Of a stretch of DNA of 64,000 nt, positions 26,638 through 35,310 are shown piece after piece. Position 1 is the first letter of the stretch. Every line of letters starts with the position of its first letter. This DNA comes from Pseudophaeobacter arcticus DSM 23566. GTDB taxonomy: Bacteria > Pseudomonadota > Alphaproteobacteria > Rhodobacterales > Rhodobacteraceae. The stretch covers positions 62,001 to 126,000 of the forward strand of contig NZ_AXBF01000006.1 in NCBI RefSeq assembly GCF_000473205.1, given 5' to 3'. Made by a program: the position numbers and the translations under genes. Under the pieces are notes generated by a model. The model made no database searches. It had not been told where the DNA came from and saw nothing but the letters and a program-made list of their open reading frames with translations.

Positions 26638-27834
26638 ATGTCTGAAGATATCTACCAAGATATAGCGCAAGCCTATGCCGCTGCGGCCGAAAAGGCTCCT
26701 GGCCTGAAATCGCGATTTACGGCTGCCGGATTTGATCCGGCAGCCGTCACATCGGTGGCGGACCTCTCGCGTCTTCCAGTGATGAAGAAGGAGGAGCTTC
26801 TGAAGATCCAGCGTGACAATCCACCCTTCGGCGGGTTCCTCGCATCGGATCTCAAGGATATCGGGCGGATCTACGTATCCCCCGGCCCGATTTTCGAACC
26901 GGCCCTATCGGGCGGTGGCGGCCACGGTCTGGACCTGCTGTTCAAGGCGGCCGGCGTGGGGCCCGGGGTTATCATCCTGAACACCTGGATGTACCACCTC
27001 GTGCCGGCAGGCTTGCTGTTCGACGAAGCGGCACAGTCCGCCGGCGCCACGGTTATCCCCGGAGGCGTTGGCAATACCGAGCTTCAGGCACAGATCATCG
27101 TCGAAACCGGCGTGACCTCGATCTGCGCCTCGACCGCGTTTTTCCTGACGCTGGCGGACAAAGTGATCGAAACCTATGGCCGCGACGCATGGAAGGTAAA
27201 GACGGCCTTCCTCGGCGGAGAGATGGGCGATTGGATGGCCAAGCGCCGCCGGATTGAGGCCGACTATGGCGTCTCCACCTGGGCTGCCTATGCCACTGCG
27301 GATCTGGGCCTTGTCGCCTATGAGGATGGCGGCGAAGGCTATGGAGTTCATCCCGACCGCGTGGTGCAAATCTGCGATCCGGACAGTGGAGAACAGGTCG
27401 CTCACGGGGAACCGGGCGAGGTTGTTGTGACCGCGCGCGATGCAACTTGGCCGATGATCCGGTTCGGTACCGGCGACAGCGCCTTTGCGCTGGAAAGCAA
27501 CGCGGATGGCACCGTCAGCCGGATTTCCGCACTGCAGGGCCGGGTCGGCGCAGCGGTCAAAGTGCGCGAGATATTCGTTTATCCACGCGTGATCGAAGAA
27601 GTTGTCATCGGTACGCCCGGCGCAACGGCCGCGCAGGCCGTGGTAACGCGCGAGAACGATCGCGACATGATCCGCCTCTCGCTTGTGCTGGAAGACGGTG
27701 CCGACGCTTCTGCTGCGGAAACAGCCGCCATCGAAACCTTCAAACTGCATGCACGAATTCGCGCCGACGAGGTGAGCATTGTTGCGGAACTACCCGAGAA
27801 TGCAGAACTGATCGTCAACCAAAAAGACGGCTGA
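26638..27834 (+). CDS. PaaK-like adenylate-forming protein lacking the P-loop motif
   Basis: 398 residues, similar in layout to phenylacetate-CoA ligase: VADLSRLPVMKKEELL near the N-terminus, AAYATADLGLVAYE as the acceptor motif, IRFGTGDSAF and the C-terminal VREIFVYPRVIEEV. The SSGTTG P-loop expected near residue 80 is absent; the segment reads IYVSPGPIFEPALSGGG. ATP binding may therefore differ or be lost. ATG 26638 is 7 bases after GAGGAGG; ATG 26632 is too close. Last gene of the site D unit, before a long bidirectional hairpin. Confidence 0.7.
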   Translation: MSEDIYQDIAQAYAAAAEKAPGLKSRFTAAGFDPAAVTSVADLSRLPVMKKEELLKIQRDNPPFGGFLASDLKDIGRIYVSPGPIFEPALSGGGGHGLDLLFKAAGVGPGVIILNTWMYHLVPAGLLFDEAAQSAGATVIPGGVGNTELQAQIIVETGVTSICASTAFFLTLADKVIETYGRDAWKVKTAFLGGEMGDWMAKRRRIEADYGVSTWAAYATADLGLVAYEDGGEGYGVHPDRVVQICDPDSGEQVAHGEPGEVVVTARDATWPMIRFGTGDSAFALESNADGTVSRISALQGRVGAAVKVREIFVYPRVIEEVVIGTPGATAAQAVVTRENDRDMIRLSLVLEDGADASAAETAAIETFKLHARIRADEVSIVAELPENAELIVNQKDG

Positions 27835-27864
27835 GATCGGCTGAAACCGGAAAGCGTTCCAACA

Positions 27865-27904
27865 GACTTGGGAGCGGCCAGGACATCCTGGCCGCTCCCA
27901 AGTC
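27865..27904. terminator. Bidirectional terminator hairpin between convergent operons
   Basis: A perfect 18-bp stem, GACTTGGGAGCGGCCAGG pairing with CCTGGCCGCTCCCAAGTC, around loop ACAT. It lies 31 bases after the rightward stop (27834) and 11 bases after the leftward stop (27915). No long T-run on either side, but stem length and position suit termination or transcript protection on both strands. Confidence 0.75.
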
Positions 27905-27914
27905 AGTTCAAGAG

Positions 27915-29081
27915 TCAGAACGCGTTCAACCCGGTCAGGTTCCGGCCGATGACCAGCTTCTGAATCTCGGTGGTCCCGTCCGGGATCGGCATGACCTTGG
28001 CATTGCGAAAGTGCCGTTCGACTGGAAACTCTTTGGTGATGCCGTTGCCGCCGTGGATTTGCACCGCTTTTCCGGCGATCTCTACCGCCATCTCTGTCGC
28101 ATACCATTTCGCCATCGAGGTCTGGGTGTCGCAGCGCACGCCCAGGTCCAAAAGTTGCAGCCCGCGCTGACACAACAGGCGCGCTGCATCCAGGTGCGTG
28201 GCCATGTCGGCCAGGTAGCCCTGGATCAACTGGTGCCCGCCGATCGGCTTGCCATGCTGTTCGCGATCCTGCGCATATTTGACGGCACATTCCAACGCTG
28301 CCTGGGCAATGCCAATGCTCGTCAGGCCGACAAACACGCGAGCGCTTTCAAACAGCTTCAAAGTCTGGAACAGGCCTCCGCCCGCATTACCCAGAACATG
28401 CTCGGCGGTGGTTTCCGCCCGGTCGAAAAACAATTCGCAGGTCGAAGCACCGACAAGCCCCATCTTGCGCAATTCGCGGCTTTCGTATCCGCCGGTGTCA
28501 CGGTCGACGATGACCATGGAAATACCGTCGTCCAGATTGCAGACAACGATGGCGAAATCCGACTGGGCCCCATTGGAAATCCAGAGCTTCTGGCCGGTGA
28601 CGAAAATCTTGTCGCCCTCGCGGTCTGCACGGGTCTTGACCTCGCGCACGTTCGAGCCGACCTCTGGTTCGGAAATACACGTGGCACAGATCCGTTCACT
28701 GCGCAGGAGCGGCTTCAGATAGGCCTCTTTCTGCGCCGCATTTCCCAAAAGGTTGACGGCGAACACGGCATGACCCTGGATCAGGACCGCAATTGCCAGA
28801 TCGGCCCATATCCGGGCCAGTTCCTCGTAAAGGATGCCATAGGTCATGCGGTCGATTCCGGCACCGCCGTCTTTCTCGGGTATCAGGCCGCTGATCAGCC
28901 CGAATTCCTCGACCTTGGCGAACAGGGACTTCAGCGTTTTCGCATCGGGCGGGTGTCCGAGGTCTTCGTATTTCTCGGCCAGCGGAGCGAACTCTGCCTC
29001 GGCCATCTTGCGGAAGTGCTCCAGCAACATGCGTTGCTCGTCTGTATAGATTGCCTGAGCGGCGGCGATCACGTTTTCCAT
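27915..29081 (-). CDS. Acyl-CoA dehydrogenase
   Basis: 388 residues. Canonical enzyme: CISEPEVGSNVREVKTRAD near residue 138 (EVGSN instead of PGAGS), WISNGAQSDFAIVV, and catalytic glutamate in DGTTEIQKLVIGRNLTG at the C-terminus. QIHGGNGITKEFPVERHFR precedes it. It shares its unit with a thiolase and a crotonase upstream, so the three could complete one turn of beta-oxidation with an SDR supplied elsewhere. AAGGAAAAA precedes the start. Confidence 0.93.
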   Translation of the reverse strand: MENVIAAAQAIYTDEQRMLLEHFRKMAEAEFAPLAEKYEDLGHPPDAKTLKSLFAKVEEFGLISGLIPEKDGGAGIDRMTYGILYEELARIWADLAIAVLIQGHAVFAVNLLGNAAQKEAYLKPLLRSERICATCISEPEVGSNVREVKTRADREGDKIFVTGQKLWISNGAQSDFAIVVCNLDDGISMVIVDRDTGGYESRELRKMGLVGASTCELFFDRAETTAEHVLGNAGGGLFQTLKLFESARVFVGLTSIGIAQAALECAVKYAQDREQHGKPIGGHQLIQGYLADMATHLDAARLLCQRGLQLLDLGVRCDTQTSMAKWYATEMAVEIAGKAVQIHGGNGITKEFPVERHFRNAKVMPIPDGTTEIQKLVIGRNLTGLNAF

Positions 29082-29096
29082 AGTTTTTTCCTTGTT

Positions 29097-30335
29097 TCAG
29101 CGGCCGAGAATGGTGACGCAGGCGGCAGCTTCTTCTACCCCGTGCAAGCCCCCACCGTTTTCGGCAATGGCGTTCTGTGCCCCTTCGACCTGACGCGCGC
29201 CGGCTTCGCCGCGCAGCTGCGTGACCAGTTCAAAGACCTGCCCGATACCGGTGGCCCCGACCGGGTGGCCCTTGGATTCCAATCCGCCCGAAGGGTTCAC
29301 CGGAATGCGTCCGCCGATCTTTGTGTCGCCGCGCAGGCTGGCCGGGCCGCCCTCACCGAATTCGACAAACCCGAGGTTCTCGATCTGGATCACTTCACCG
29401 ACGGCCGTGGCGTCATGCACTTCGGCAACTGACATATCCTCGGGGCCGAGCCCGGCCTGTTCATAGGCCTGAAGCGCGGCCAGCCGGGTCAGGTGGTTCT
29501 TGTAATCTTCCGGCGGACGGTCGGTGCCCGAGCGCAGGATCGCGGCCTTGACCTTGATCGCGCGGGCGGGATCGAGCCCCAGCCGCTTGAGCCCTTCGCC
29601 CGTGCACAGCACGGCCGCCGCGGCACCGTCCGAGATCGGGGCGCACATCGGCAGGGTCAGCGGATAGGTGATGGGCGGCGCGGCCAGAACCTGATCGACA
29701 CTCATGGCATCGCGATACTGCGCCAGCGGATTATGCGCGGAATGTGCATGGTTCTTGGCGGCGACGGCGGCGAACTGTTCCTGCGTGGTGCCAAAGGTCT
29801 TCATGTGCAACCGCGCGAAGCCTGCGTAGACATCCATGAACACGCTGTAGGGCTTGGGCGATTTCGATCCTTCGGGTTCCTCGACTCCGGTACCCAGATC
29901 GGCCAGCCGTTGCGCGACCTCGTCGCCGTTGCTGACGTCCCAGCCGCTGTCGAAGGCCGAAAACATCAACGCGCGGTCGTCGGAATACATCTTTTCGGCG
30001 CCTATGGCGAGGCAGCAATCGCCATTGCCCGCCTTGAGAAAATCCACCGCCAGTTTGAACCCGGTCGAGGCGCTGGCACAGGCGTTTTCGACATTCACCA
30101 CCGGAATGCCCTGAATGCCCATCTCGCGTAGCGCGATCTCGCCCCGTATCATGTGCTGGCCTTCCATGTGGCCCTGCACCGCGTTCGAGAAGAACGCGCC
30201 GTCGATGCGATCAGCCGTCACTCCGGCGTCTGAAAGGGCGGCGGCGACGGCCTCGCCGGTCATGGCCTTGATGGTTTTGTCCCGGAATTTTCCGAACGGC
30301 GTCATCCCGACGCCAACGACGTAAATGTCCTGCAT
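29097..30335 (-). CDS. SCP2-type thiolase with intact nucleophile
   Basis: 412 residues, SCP-x/acetyl-CoA acetyltransferase-like family. The nucleophile is present in VENACASASTG (Cys near residue 90), and SGGLESKGHPVGATGIGQ carries the C-terminal histidine. This contrasts with the cysteine-less relative at 19093, so thiolytic activity is expected here. ATG 30335 follows AGGAGGACAAACG; an upstream in-frame extension has no ribosome site. 15 bases from the dehydrogenase gene. Confidence 0.9.
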   Translation of the reverse strand: MQDIYVVGVGMTPFGKFRDKTIKAMTGEAVAAALSDAGVTADRIDGAFFSNAVQGHMEGQHMIRGEIALREMGIQGIPVVNVENACASASTGFKLAVDFLKAGNGDCCLAIGAEKMYSDDRALMFSAFDSGWDVSNGDEVAQRLADLGTGVEEPEGSKSPKPYSVFMDVYAGFARLHMKTFGTTQEQFAAVAAKNHAHSAHNPLAQYRDAMSVDQVLAAPPITYPLTLPMCAPISDGAAAAVLCTGEGLKRLGLDPARAIKVKAAILRSGTDRPPEDYKNHLTRLAALQAYEQAGLGPEDMSVAEVHDATAVGEVIQIENLGFVEFGEGGPASLRGDTKIGGRIPVNPSGGLESKGHPVGATGIGQVFELVTQLRGEAGARQVEGAQNAIAENGGGLHGVEEAAACVTILGR

Positions 30336-30351
30336 CGTTTGTCCTCCTGAT

Positions 30352-31140
30352 CTAGTATCCGCGAAACTGCGGTTTTCGCTTTTCATTGAACGCCGACAGG
30401 CCCTCGTGCATGTCCCAGGACCGCATGTGCGCGCGCAGGTTCAGCATCTCTTCGGACAGGGCGGCGGTTTCGTCCACATCCAGCGACCGGTTAGCAACCG
30501 CCTTCATACGGCGCAAGACCGCCGGGCTTTTGTCTGCCAGCCTGTCGGTAAAGGTCTGCACCGCGTTGCGCAGGTTTTCGTCCGTGACGACCTTGTTGAC
30601 CAGCCCCCAGTCCATCATGTCCCGCGCCGAAACGTTCTCGCCCGAGAACAGCAGGTATTTCGCGCGGTTCAGTCCAATCCTGCGCGGCAGGATCGCCGCA
30701 CCGCCTGCTCCAGGAAAGACCCCGAAATTGGAATGTGCGTCGCCCAGTTGCGCGCTTTCGGCGGCAAAGACCAGGTCGCAGGCCATCACCATTTCCAGAC
30801 CGCCCGCCATGGCCAGCCCGTTCACGGCGGCGATCACGGGTTTGGGCCCATGTCGCATCAGTCCAAACGTGTGATCGACAAGATCAATCAGATCCGGCTC
30901 GCCCGGTGCATGTTTGGTGCCAGCAACTTCTTTCAGATCGGCACCGGCGCAGAATGCCCGGCCAGAACCGGTCAGGACAATTGTGCGAACCGCATCGTCG
31001 GCCAGCGCCGATTCCAGCGCGGCCGCGATCTCTCGCAACATCTGCGTTGACATCGCGTTGAGCTGTTCGGTGCGCTGGAAGGTAATCCATTCAGTTTTTG
31101 CCACCCGCTCAACAAATAGCGTCTGCTTTGCTTCATTCAT
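30352..31140 (-). CDS. Crotonase-fold enoyl-CoA hydratase
   Basis: 262 residues. Motifs AFCAGADLKEVAG (near residue 64), NGLAMAGGLEMVMACDLVFA (near residue 106) and the acid loop SNFGVFPGAGGAAILPRRIG, with one Glu replaced by Phe/Asn-type residues as in several CoA isomerases. Starts at ATG 31140; ribosome site weak. Head of the leftward three-gene unit. The 112-base divergent gap to 31253 lacks the TCTAAC palindrome, so control of this unit is different or indirect. Confidence 0.88.
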   Translation of the reverse strand: MNEAKQTLFVERVAKTEWITFQRTEQLNAMSTQMLREIAAALESALADDAVRTIVLTGSGRAFCAGADLKEVAGTKHAPGEPDLIDLVDHTFGLMRHGPKPVIAAVNGLAMAGGLEMVMACDLVFAAESAQLGDAHSNFGVFPGAGGAAILPRRIGLNRAKYLLFSGENVSARDMMDWGLVNKVVTDENLRNAVQTFTDRLADKSPAVLRRMKAVANRSLDVDETAALSEEMLNLRAHMRSWDMHEGLSAFNEKRKPQFRGY

Positions 31141-31252
31141 GCTAAGATCCTGAAAAATAATGGAAGTTTGGTTTTTTGTCTTGTCTTTCCCGGCGATCTG
31201 CGCTGCACTGGGTCGGACCCGCACGCGGACAAAACAAGAGCTGGAGACTGAT

Positions 31253-32356
31253 ATGAGTAATGCACCCCTGGCCGGCCTGAGGATTCTCAGCCTTGCTGAA
31301 CAATTTCCCGGCCCCTACGCGACAATGCTGTTGTCCGACATGGGGGCCGAGGTGATCATGATCGAACGTCCGGGCATCGGTGATCCGGCCCGGCAGTTTC
31401 CGCCGTTGTTCCGGGCTCTGAACCGGGGCAAGCGCAGCGTCGCGTTGGATCTGAAATCGGTCGACGGGTTGGCACGGTTTCGCGAACTGGCCAAGGTTTC
31501 GGATGTTATCGTCGAAGGGTTCCGCCCTGGAAAGCTCGCGGCCTTGGGCGCCGGGTTCGAGGACATGCGTGGCGTCAACCCGCGGCTGGTCTACGTGTCG
31601 ATTTCGGGCTACGGGCAGGACGGCCCCTATCGTGACCGTGCCGGCCACGACCTGAGCTACGAAGGCGTTGGCGGCCTGCTGGCCGATCAGGCCGATGCAG
31701 GGCAACCGGGCCCTGTTCCGGCGATCCCCCTCGCGGATGTGGGCGCGGCGTTGTTCGCGGCGATCGCAATCCTGTCGGCGGTCGTATCGTGCCAGCGGAC
31801 GGGACAGGGGCGTTTCGTGGACGTGTCCATGTCGGACGCTGTGGTTTCGATGTTGACGGCATTCCTTGTTCCGGCGGCCAACGGCACACCGCTGGGCGAG
31901 TTCATCGCCGAGCCGGGCTACGGCGTGTTCACCTGCAAGGACGGCAAGCTCATGACCTTGTCCATCGCGCATGAGGACTGGTTCTGGCAACCGTTCTGCG
32001 ATGTGATCGACAGAGCGGATCTTGCGCCGTTGACAGGCCGCGACCGTGTCGCCCGCAAGGACGCGCTCCGCGAAGAGATCGCGGCGGTTCTGGTCGGCAA
32101 GACGCGCGCCGAATGGGGCGATCTTCTGGACAAGGCGGGCGTGCCTTGGGGTCCGGTCAATTCCTTGGTCGAAACGCTGGACGACCCCCATGTGCGTGCG
32201 CGACAGTTGCTGCGCACGATCGCGCATGACAGCGGCAGGACCGAGACGTTCCTTGTCCAGCCTCTGAAGTTCGATGGTTTCGAGACCGCAGCCCCTGACC
32301 TGCCACCAGAGCTTGGCGCAGACAATGACAGCGTTCTTTCGGACAGCGCCAGCTAG
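31253..32356 (+). CDS. Family III CoA transferase/racemase-like protein
   Basis: 367 residues. N-terminal EQFPGPYATMLLSDMGAEVI, AGHDLSYEGVGGLL and PLADVGAALFAA with the conserved aspartate. The GHD(L)xY motif resembles alpha-methylacyl-CoA racemase as in the 21136 protein, but MSDAVVSM replaces the racemase-like MSEG. Function is either CoA transfer or epimerisation. ATG 31253 follows CTGGAG; the frame opens earlier at 31160 without a ribosome site. A one-gene unit converging on an SDR gene 25 bases away. Confidence 0.87.
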   Translation: MSNAPLAGLRILSLAEQFPGPYATMLLSDMGAEVIMIERPGIGDPARQFPPLFRALNRGKRSVALDLKSVDGLARFRELAKVSDVIVEGFRPGKLAALGAGFEDMRGVNPRLVYVSISGYGQDGPYRDRAGHDLSYEGVGGLLADQADAGQPGPVPAIPLADVGAALFAAIAILSAVVSCQRTGQGRFVDVSMSDAVVSMLTAFLVPAANGTPLGEFIAEPGYGVFTCKDGKLMTLSIAHEDWFWQPFCDVIDRADLAPLTGRDRVARKDALREEIAAVLVGKTRAEWGDLLDKAGVPWGPVNSLVETLDDPHVRARQLLRTIAHDSGRTETFLVQPLKFDGFETAAPDLPPELGADNDSVLSDSAS

Positions 32357-32381
32357 AGGCGGCTTCCGTCCGCTTTCGGCT

Positions 32382-33170
32382 CTAGCAGGCAAAAGAATAC
32401 CCGCCATTCACCGGATAGGTCTGTCCGGTGATCCAGCTGGCGGCATCCGAGCAGAGAAACAGGATCATTCCGGCGGGATCTTCCGGCTCGCCCAGACGGC
32501 GGATCACATATTGCGACAATGCCCGCTTCTCGGTCTCTGCATCCGGGATCAGGTCGGCAACAGCCGGCGTTCTCGTTCCCCCCAGGGCGACGCAATTCGC
32601 GGTGATCCCGAACCGGCCACCCGCCTTGGCGATGGCCCGCATGAAGCCTGCCGCACCGGCCTTGGCACCGGAATAAACCGCCAGATGCGGCTCGCCGACG
32701 CGACCGGCGTCGGAAATGACGGTCACGATGCGCCCATAGTCACCTTTGACCATCAAGGGCATGGCGTGACGGGTGCAGTTCAGAACCCCATCGAAATTGG
32801 TCGCCATCCAGCGGCGCCATTCGGTGGGATCCGACTCCCAAAACGGGACAAGATCGTCAAGACGCGATGTCGGCCCGGCGTTGCCTGCATTGTTGACCAG
32901 AATATCCACGCCGCCGAAGGCGTTCTGAGCCTCGGCAAACGCCGCGCCGACCGCGTCGAAATCCGACACATCGAACGCGAGCGGCATCGCCTTTGCACCG
33001 GCTGCCTCCACTTCCGCGGCAACGCTTTCGGCCCGTTCGGCGTGAAAATCGTTGACGATGACGGCACCGGCCCCGTGTTCAGCCAGATAAAGCGCGACTT
33101 GTCGGCCCACGCCCTGACCCGCTCCGGTTACTACTGCGGTACGACCCTTGATGGATAGCAGTTCACTCAT
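32382..33170 (-). CDS. SDR-family 3-hydroxyacyl-CoA dehydrogenase-like protein
   Basis: 262 residues. Cofactor loop VVTGAGQGVGRQVA, the aspartate after beta-2 (VNDFHAE), NNAGNAG, the catalytic serine in VISDAGRVG and YSGAKAG carrying Tyr and Lys. Closely resembles the SDR at 60647, which shares SDAGRVG. Likely oxidises a 3-hydroxyacyl-CoA with NAD. ATG 33170 follows AAAGGAACGAAG. Last gene of the importer 2 operon, 13 bases after its LivF gene. Confidence 0.88.
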   Translation of the reverse strand: MSELLSIKGRTAVVTGAGQGVGRQVALYLAEHGAGAVIVNDFHAERAESVAAEVEAAGAKAMPLAFDVSDFDAVGAAFAEAQNAFGGVDILVNNAGNAGPTSRLDDLVPFWESDPTEWRRWMATNFDGVLNCTRHAMPLMVKGDYGRIVTVISDAGRVGEPHLAVYSGAKAGAAGFMRAIAKAGGRFGITANCVALGGTRTPAVADLIPDAETEKRALSQYVIRRLGEPEDPAGMILFLCSDAASWITGQTYPVNGGYSFAC

Positions 33171-33183
33171 CTTCGTTCCTTTC

Positions 33184-33975
33184 CTATCCCAGCCACCTCT
33201 TGCGGCGGCGATAATGTTTGATTGCACGATAACTTTTGCGTTCGCCGGACGCGGTGACACCAAGATAAAACTCCTTGATGTCCTCGTTGTCAGCGAGCTT
33301 GTCTGCCGGGCCATCCATCACGATACGGCCATTTTCCATCACATAGGCGTAGTCGGCGATCGACAGTGCAGCAGCGCTGTTCTGTTCGACCAGGAAAAAG
33401 GTAGTGCCTTCTGATTTGAGTTGCTTGAGCACTTCATAAACATCCCGGATCATCATCGGGGCCAGACCCAGGGACGGCTCGTCAATCGCGATGATCTTGG
33501 GCTTGGCCATCATGGCCCGACCAATCAGCAGCAGTTGCTGTTCGCCACCAGACATGAAGCCAGAGGTTCGATTTCGGAGGTCGGCAAGCCGAGGCATCAA
33601 GGTGTAAACATGGTCCAGGCGGTTTTTAAGCTCGGCGGAATTGGGCACCATGTGTCCGCCGACGATCAGGTTCTGCTCTGACGTCAGATGGCGCAACACG
33701 CGCCGGCCTTCCATCACGTGGATCAGGCCATTCTTCACGACTTCCGAGGCTTCCATGTTCTGAACGGGGGTTCCGTCCAGAACGATGGACCCTGCCGAAA
33801 CGGTTCCATCCTCGGATTTGAGCGTTCCCGAGATGGCCTTGAGCGTCGTGCTTTTGCCCGCGCCATTGCCACCGAGCAGAGCAATACATTGACCTTCACT
33901 GACTGTCATGGACACGCCTTTGAGCGCCAGGATGACGTCGGAATAGGTCACTTCTACATTATTGAGTTCCAGCAT
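33184..33975 (-). CDS. ABC importer ATPase LivF-like, importer 2
   Basis: 263 residues from ATG 33975 (MLELNNVEVTYSD); ATG 33981 is the alternative. Walker A GGNGAGKSTT, signature MSGGEQQLL, Walker B IIAIDEPSLGL. It ends in KHYRRRKRWLG, the same basic tail as LivF of importer 1. It lies after the binding-protein gene rather than before it, unlike in importer 1; a hairpin separates the two genes. Confidence 0.9.
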   Translation of the reverse strand: MLELNNVEVTYSDVILALKGVSMTVSEGQCIALLGGNGAGKSTTLKAISGTLKSEDGTVSAGSIVLDGTPVQNMEASEVVKNGLIHVMEGRRVLRHLTSEQNLIVGGHMVPNSAELKNRLDHVYTLMPRLADLRNRTSGFMSGGEQQLLLIGRAMMAKPKIIAIDEPSLGLAPMMIRDVYEVLKQLKSEGTTFFLVEQNSAAALSIADYAYVMENGRIVMDGPADKLADNEDIKEFYLGVTASGERKSYRAIKHYRRRKRWLG

Positions 33976-34005
33976 GGTCATATTGCCCGGGGCCAAGGAT
34001 CAGGA

Positions 34006-34029
34006 CGGGCGCCGCGACTGCGGCGCCCG
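34006..34029 (-). other. Intra-operon hairpin after solute-binding protein gene
   Basis: Perfect 10-bp stem CGGGCGCCGC / GCGGCGCCCG with loop of four bases, 7 bases downstream of the binding-protein stop. No T-run follows on the minus strand. Its place matches that of the hairpin at 10195 in importer 1, so it probably protects the binding-protein mRNA or reduces read-through to LivF and SDR. Confidence 0.6.
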
Positions 34030-34036
34030 GATTAAT

Positions 34037-35275
34037 TCACCACTTCTGAACGTCAGGAACGTCGACGCCGATCGCTTCGATGGTGATCTTGCCATCTTTG
34101 ACAGTGCCCACATTCACCTTGAGACCTTCCAAAGGGAAAGGCGCTTCGGGAGTGAACGTGAGGGATGGAAGAAAGCCGTGGGTTTCTTCGGTCGTGATCG
34201 GCCCGGCAAAGAGCGCCTCGCGTACCATCTCTCCGGTCAGGCCCTCGGCACCGTTCGCCGCAATCGCGTGATCGATCACGGTCGCGACAAAGAGGCCCTG
34301 AGACACGCCCATTGCGGTCACGACGTTCCAGGGCGCCTTGAGCCCATAATCGGCAACCAGTGTTTCATAGAATTGCCGCGCGGGAGTGTCCTCATCGGCC
34401 GCGATCGCCATGCCGTAGGCTTCAAAATCGCCCTCCAGTTGATCAAGCCCGCCAAGCGCGCCGCCCGAGGCCGGAAGCCCGTTATGCGAACTCATCATGA
34501 TCGGGATGTTCGAACCGTTGGCCTGCAGTCCACGTTTCGCCGCAACTACGATAGAAGTGTTCGTCTGGATGATCAGCGCCTCGGCCCCGGCCCGCACGAC
34601 GCGGCGCATTTGCCCCGTCAGATCGGTCGGTTGCACTTCGGTATAGATGACCTCGACGAGGTCAATCTCCTCGGGGTGCTCTTCGGCATAGAGTTCGAGG
34701 CCCTTTGCCATATCGACATAGGCAGGCGAGGCCTCGGAAGCCAGGATCGCAACCTTAAGCGGACCGTCTCCACCTCGCTGTTCACGCATCCAGTTCAGAA
34801 AGCCGGCGCTTTCGTGCGAATAGGTCGGACGCGGGTTGAAAATCCAAGAATTCGGTTTCCAGGCAAAACCGTAGCTGGCCGTGGCCATGAACATCGGAAT
34901 CTTGTCTTCCGGCAGGCGTTCGGAAAGGGCGGCAACGTCAGGCCCGCCAAGGCCGACGACCGCAATCGGATCCAGTTCCGATTTGATCCCGGGCCAGAGG
35001 CTCGCCACCTGTGCCGCGTCATAGCGGGTTTCGTAGTTCTTATAGTTCAGCGTAACGCCAAGTTCCTTGCCCCGGGTTTCATTCCACCAGGTGAACACAG
35101 CCTCGCGTCCGCCCGCCAGAATGGGCATGATGTCAGCATAGGGGCCGGAAAAGTCCGACAGCAGGGCGAGATTATAGGTTGTCTCCGCCTGCGCTTTCAA
35201 AGGCATAGTTGCCGCAACAGCTATGGCACACGCTGCCAGCAGGCCGCGGAGGCCTTGTTTCGTTTGGTAAGTCAT
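34037..35275 (-). CDS. ABC importer periplasmic solute-binding protein, importer 2
   Basis: 412 residues, type I periplasmic binding fold, with signal peptide (MTYQTKQGLRGLLAACAIAV..., cleavage likely after LKAQA near residue 30). Mature start ETTYNLALLSDFSGPYADI is the classic LivJ-like ligand loop; it differs from the CYDLSKAYTF loop of the two importer 1 proteins, so the ligand probably differs. GGGAGGAAAAAT precedes the ATG. Followed by a hairpin and LivF. Confidence 0.92.
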   Translation of the reverse strand: MTYQTKQGLRGLLAACAIAVAATMPLKAQAETTYNLALLSDFSGPYADIMPILAGGREAVFTWWNETRGKELGVTLNYKNYETRYDAAQVASLWPGIKSELDPIAVVGLGGPDVAALSERLPEDKIPMFMATASYGFAWKPNSWIFNPRPTYSHESAGFLNWMREQRGGDGPLKVAILASEASPAYVDMAKGLELYAEEHPEEIDLVEVIYTEVQPTDLTGQMRRVVRAGAEALIIQTNTSIVVAAKRGLQANGSNIPIMMSSHNGLPASGGALGGLDQLEGDFEAYGMAIAADEDTPARQFYETLVADYGLKAPWNVVTAMGVSQGLFVATVIDHAIAANGAEGLTGEMVREALFAGPITTEETHGFLPSLTFTPEAPFPLEGLKVNVGTVKDGKITIEAIGVDVPDVQKW

Positions 35276-35310
35276 ATTTTTCCTCCCAGGTTAAGAGCCG
35301 CTCTATTTTT

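Noticed and set aside
27447..29432. Long open frame on the plus strand opposite the 27915 dehydrogenase and part of the 29097 thiolase
   Set aside because: It is a by-product of high third-position GC; it has no ribosome site or recognisable domain and lies antisense to well-conserved genes. The same holds for the long plus-strand frame at 46813-48552.
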